Assembly (NCBI GenBank): GCA_024233215.1
Contig: JACKPW010000021.1
Span: 1-64,000, forward strand
Reading direction: 5' to 3'
Source of the DNA: Verrucomicrobiales bacterium
GTDB lineage: Bacteria; Verrucomicrobiota; Verrucomicrobiia; Limisphaerales; J093
Length of the DNA: 64,000 nucleotides
Both the position numbers and the translations under genes were made by a program. Position 1 is the first letter of the stretch. Each line of letters begins with the position of its first letter. The notes under the pieces were generated by a model. That model saw only the letters and a program-made list of their open reading frames with translations. It did not search any database and was not told the DNA's origin. Positions 61,218-64,000 of the stretch are shown here, piece by piece.

Positions 61218-61982
61218 ATGCTGATGCTGGCGCTCCTTACCGATCTCCTCCGCACGGGCAGCCCGGTGCTGATCCTCGTGGGGATCTTCGCCGTCTGGAT
61301 GCTGGTGGATGCCATCCGTCGCGGGGAATGGCTGTGGGCGGTGTTCATCTTCATCTTCCCGTTCATCAACCCGTTCATCTACTACTTCCTGGTCTATCGC
61401 CAGACTGCCTCGCCGCTGCCCGCGGTGGAACTGCCGGGGCGCAACTTGCGTCAGCGGATTCACTGGCTGAAGGACCAGATCCACCATCTCGACAAGGCCC
61501 ACCACCACCTCGAACTGGGTGACATCTACTTCAAGCAGGGGAAACTCGAGCAGGCCGAGACCTCCTACCGGGCGGCCATCGAGCGCGACCCGGAAGACCC
61601 CGACGCGCGGGCCCACATCGGCCAGTGCCTGCTGAAACGCGGACGTCCGGCCGACGCCCTGCCGCAACTCCAATACGTGGTCGATCTGGACCCGACTCAC
61701 GAGTTCGGGGACACACTGATGGCGCTTGCCGAAGCCCAAATGGCACTCGGACAAACCGACCAAGCCATCGCCAACTGGCGGCGGGTGCTGGAGAAACACA
61801 CCTATGCCCGGGCCCGGGTGCAACTGGCCGAGCTGCTGGCGGCAAAGGGCGAGAACGATGCGGCACTCGCACTGGCGCGGGAGGTCGTGGAGGATGAGGC
61901 CCATGCGCCCCAGTTCCAACGCCGGCGGGAACGCGACTGGCTTCGACGGGGTAAGGTGTTGGCGTCGCGACTGCGCGGATAA
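61218..61982 (+). CDS. TPR-repeat membrane protein
   Basis: This 254-residue protein has two N-terminal membrane segments (about 15-33 and 38-58, LWAVFIFIFPFINPFIYYFL) followed by TPR repeats from about 90: HHHLELGDIYFKQGKLEQAE, PDARAHIGQCLLKRGRPADA, LMALAEAQMALGQTDQAIAN, and a last basic helix (RRRERDWLRRGK). It is a scaffold-type protein of unknown partner. Separated from the alkaline phosphatase gene by only 7 bp, it is likely translated from the same mRNA and may organise an envelope complex. Convergent with the next gene. Confidence 0.85.
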   Translation: MLMLALLTDLLRTGSPVLILVGIFAVWMLVDAIRRGEWLWAVFIFIFPFINPFIYYFLVYRQTASPLPAVELPGRNLRQRIHWLKDQIHHLDKAHHHLELGDIYFKQGKLEQAETSYRAAIERDPEDPDARAHIGQCLLKRGRPADALPQLQYVVDLDPTHEFGDTLMALAEAQMALGQTDQAIANWRRVLEKHTYARARVQLAELLAAKGENDAALALAREVVEDEAHAPQFQRRRERDWLRRGKVLASRLRG

Positions 61983-61996
61983 CCCGGGCAGCCCGG

Positions 61997-62620
61997 TCAG
62001 CGGTGGGCGATGTAGAGCAACACCGTGCCGGTGGCATCGTCATACTTCACCCGCCCGGCGACCTTCCACAGTCCATTCGTCGTGAGTTGAGAGGCCAGGC
62101 CATCGATGCTCCGGTTGAGTTCCTCCTCCGCGTCCTTTTCGCTCACCCCCTGGATGACGGCTTCCACCACCACGTCCCCGATCACGTCGATGCAAGGGCT
62201 GCCGGATAGCGCGTACAAGCCGGCACCGTCCGGAGTGACGGGCGTGGCGGTGGTGTAGTGCGAGATATCGACCAGGCGAATCCAGGCCCCCGCTTTCCCG
62301 AGACGGGATGTGAACGGCCCTTCCAGCAATTCCTCCGGCACCAGCACCTGCGAGTCCCATGACAGCGCCTCCAGCGAATCATAAGACGTCAGCGCCTCAC
62401 CGTTCCGGCCTCCGAAGCGACCGTACTTGCCGTAGTAGGCGGCCGCAGCGGCCTTGGCAGAGTTGTAGGCCGTGAGCGTCGTATTGATGGAACAAATCTC
62501 GTTCACCTGGAAGCGCCGGGGGATGAGCAGGAATCCGGCCGCCGCAATGAGCAGCACGGCACCGATGACTTCCGCATAAGTGGCGGCATCCATGGATGGC
62601 CGCCTTCGTTTCGCGTTCAT
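61997..62620 (-). CDS. Pseudopilin-like membrane protein
   Basis: This 207-residue protein starts at ATG 62620 with AGAGG upstream (spacer 8). A basic N-terminus (MNAKRRRPSMD) is followed by one hydrophobic helix (YAEVIGAVLLIAAAGFLLI, about 15-33) that contains a Glu near its start, and then by a polar amphipathic continuation and a globular domain (AAAAYYGKYGRFGG, PFTSRLGKAGAWIRLVDISH). This is the shape of a type IV pilin or pseudopilin, but the Gly at -1 of a prepilin peptidase site is missing: the residue chain before the helix is ATYAE. It may be a minor, unprocessed relative of the pseudopilins or an unrelated single-pass protein. Confidence 0.55.
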   Translation of the reverse strand: MNAKRRRPSMDAATYAEVIGAVLLIAAAGFLLIPRRFQVNEICSINTTLTAYNSAKAAAAAYYGKYGRFGGRNGEALTSYDSLEALSWDSQVLVPEELLEGPFTSRLGKAGAWIRLVDISHYTTATPVTPDGAGLYALSGSPCIDVIGDVVVEAVIQGVSEKDAEEELNRSIDGLASQLTTNGLWKVAGRVKYDDATGTVLLYIAHR

Positions 62621-62678
62621 GACACTGCCTCTTGTCAGGCGTTCATCCTGTCCGGGCGGTCCCCCTCACTCGCTTGCT

Positions 62679-63890
62679 TCACCCGGCCCGGCTGATCCGA
62701 CGTTGCTCACGAGCCTCGGGTACCAGCAACAGGCTGGCAAGCAGGATCAGTCCGGCGCTCGCCCATGCCAGGGGCGTCAGCGAAACGTAGCGGGTGAAGT
62801 GGAACGCCACCTGGGGTGCGATCACCCCGCGCACCCCGGTCAGGAACGTGTGCACCGCCATGTATTCCGCGGTGTGCTCCGCGGGCGCGAACTTCGTCAC
62901 CCATAATCCCCACGCCACATCCCCTCCCGAAGCGCTGACACCGAAGATCACGGACCCCACAACCAACCCCGCCAGCGAATCACTCAGAAAGAAACTCAGG
63001 ATGCCGGTGGCAAACCCGAGGTTCAGCAGAATGCGCAGGCGAAGGAAATCCGTCCGGTCGAAGATCCAACCCCAGACCGGGCTGACCAGGAGGCGCGCCA
63101 CATTCGGGATGACCCCGACCAGCAATGCGATCGTGCGCACGTCCAGGTGCAGGCCGTAGCGCGCGTTCGCCAGGTATTCCACCCGCATCGGCAGCATCAT
63201 CAAATTGGCGAAGCCCATCAGCATCCAGCAGATCAGCACATGCCGGAACACCCGGTCGGAACGCAGGTGGCGCATCGCGTGGAACGGGTGACTCCCGCCG
63301 GTGTCGGTGAGCGGCCGGGAGGGCATGCGCAGAAGGCAGACCACCGTGAACCCGAAGGCCACGGCAAAGACGAGCAGCAGCCAGCGGAAACGCGTGAGGT
63401 CCTCGGAAAGCAAACGGCCCGCCACCTCGCTGAAGGCGGCCGCCGTGCCGATGCGCACCATGACCGTGCGCGAGTAGAGCTTCCCCCGGCGCCTTGTCGG
63501 GTAGTTCTCGCGATAGATCTGGGTCATCAGGGGAACACTCGCCCCCACGCACGCCATGGTGAGGACCGAGCCCATGACGAAGGCGACGGGCTGCGGGAAC
63601 GCCGCCATGACGAGGAACACCACACTTCCCAGCAGGGCAAGCAACATGGCTCCCCGCGCCGCCGGCCAACCCCGTTGGGTTACCAGGTTCAACATCACCG
63701 GGCTGAGCAGCAACCCCGCACTACCGCCGCTCGCCACCAGCGCCTTGGCGAGCGCCCCCGTTTGGAAATGTCGGACCGCGATCAGCAGCAGGAACGTCGC
63801 CCCGGCAGACTCCAGCACGCCGTAAGCCACCGCCTTCCTCATCTCAAGGCGGTAGGTCAGGCGGGTGCGTTCCGTGTCCGACACCAGCAC
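62679..63890 (-). CDS. MFS transporter
   Basis: This 403-residue protein has about 12 membrane segments and the major facilitator plan. MSF loop 2-3 is degenerate, and the second half opens with RVFRHVLICWMLMGFANLMM. A short cytoplasmic loop between helices 6 and 7 (about 195-215) separates the halves. The motif PVWGWIFDRTDFLRLRILLN is the loop 8-9 D-R-x-x-x-x-R signature. The substrate cannot be inferred. It is the last gene before the window end; a 12-bp repeat lies beyond its start. No operon partner. Confidence 0.85.
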   Translation of the reverse strand: MLVSDTERTRLTYRLEMRKAVAYGVLESAGATFLLLIAVRHFQTGALAKALVASGGSAGLLLSPVMLNLVTQRGWPAARGAMLLALLGSVVFLVMAAFPQPVAFVMGSVLTMACVGASVPLMTQIYRENYPTRRRGKLYSRTVMVRIGTAAAFSEVAGRLLSEDLTRFRWLLLVFAVAFGFTVVCLLRMPSRPLTDTGGSHPFHAMRHLRSDRVFRHVLICWMLMGFANLMMLPMRVEYLANARYGLHLDVRTIALLVGVIPNVARLLVSPVWGWIFDRTDFLRLRILLNLGFATGILSFFLSDSLAGLVVGSVIFGVSASGGDVAWGLWVTKFAPAEHTAEYMAVHTFLTGVRGVIAPQVAFHFTRYVSLTPLAWASAGLILLASLLLVPEAREQRRISRAG

Positions 63891-63964
63891 AGACTAGCCG
63901 CAGCCCACACGTTCAACCACATAATACGACACGCGATGCCGGCGCCCCTCACCCCTCCCGCCAG

Positions 63965-64000
63965 AACCCAAACTCGAACCCAAACTTAGACCTGAACTTG
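63965..64000. repeat. Degenerate 12-bp tandem repeat at the window edge
   Basis: Three units AACCCAAACTCG, AACCCAAACTTA and GACCTGAACTTG run to the end of the window. They may continue beyond it. No function is suggested; such CCAAACTCGAA-type arrays are probably slipped-strand products. Confidence 0.5.

Overview
The window is about 65% GC, densely coding, and reads as ordinary chromosome of a member of the phylum Verrucomicrobiota (probably the Limisphaerales/Pedosphaerales side). This assignment is inference. It rests on a 51-residue gene resembling the Chlamydiae/Verrucomicrobia small basic protein family, a Verrucomicrobia/Planctomycetes-type H-Xn-DG pseudopilin, Tat-exported Gfo/Idh/MocA oxidoreductases, DUF1080 and PmoA-like (DUF6807-type) proteins, many secreted proteins of unknown family, and abundant intergenic palindromic repeats. 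I found no rRNA, tRNA, CRISPR array, prophage or insertion sequence.

Layout. 0-9 kb: a pseudopilin, a cobalamin adenosyltransferase, and a five-gene minus-strand operon for a type II secretion/type IV pilus-like machine (lipoprotein secretin, PilM-PilN fusion, PilO/GspM-like, PilP/GspC-like, GspE ATPase). 9-17 kb: a thrombospondin-C-like secreted protein, trpB, a GT4 glycosyltransferase, a large internally duplicated lipoprotein and a DHH phosphoesterase. 17-25 kb: a secreted pair (PmoA-like plus lectin-fold protein), argH, then a tight operon rluB - SH3 protein - folD - DUF6941-like - membrane protein, preceded by the small basic protein gene with its own terminator. 25-30 kb: a secreted glycosidase-like protein, a DUF1080 protein and a Gfo/Idh/MocA oxidoreductase.

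30-34 kb holds the most interesting cluster: a serine palmitoyltransferase-type enzyme, an NAD(P)-dependent epimerase/reductase, an Aur1-like PAP2 membrane enzyme and a Crp/Fnr regulator. The last three overlap head to tail, and the set is a candidate sphingolipid/inositol-phosphoceramide locus. 34-48 kb: a two-barrel outer membrane protein, a FAD oxidoreductase, an O-antigen ligase/TPR protein, pyrR-pyrB, a CvpA-type protein, a sugar porter with a clear terminator, another Gfo/Idh/MocA protein and a HEAT-like protein. 48-53 kb: addB (no addA here), a solitary RelE-like protein and an HNH endonuclease. 53-57 kb: two tandem paralogues of unknown family; one carries an extra domain of about 100 residues, and the upstream repeat-rich segment is duplicated as well. 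57-64 kb: a secreted glycosidase-like protein, an alkaline phosphatase with a TPR partner, a pseudopilin-like protein and an MFS transporter.

Several dispersed repeat families lie between genes: a roughly 120-bp element in three copies, a REP-like palindrome GTAGCGGCGAACCGGCGTTC, degenerate CTTCGGATTTCGG arrays, and CCACGAATNGACACGAA motifs. In at least three places they supply the stop codon or the C-terminal codons of the neighbouring gene. Start sites were often moved inward from the longest open frame; the reason is given in each entry.
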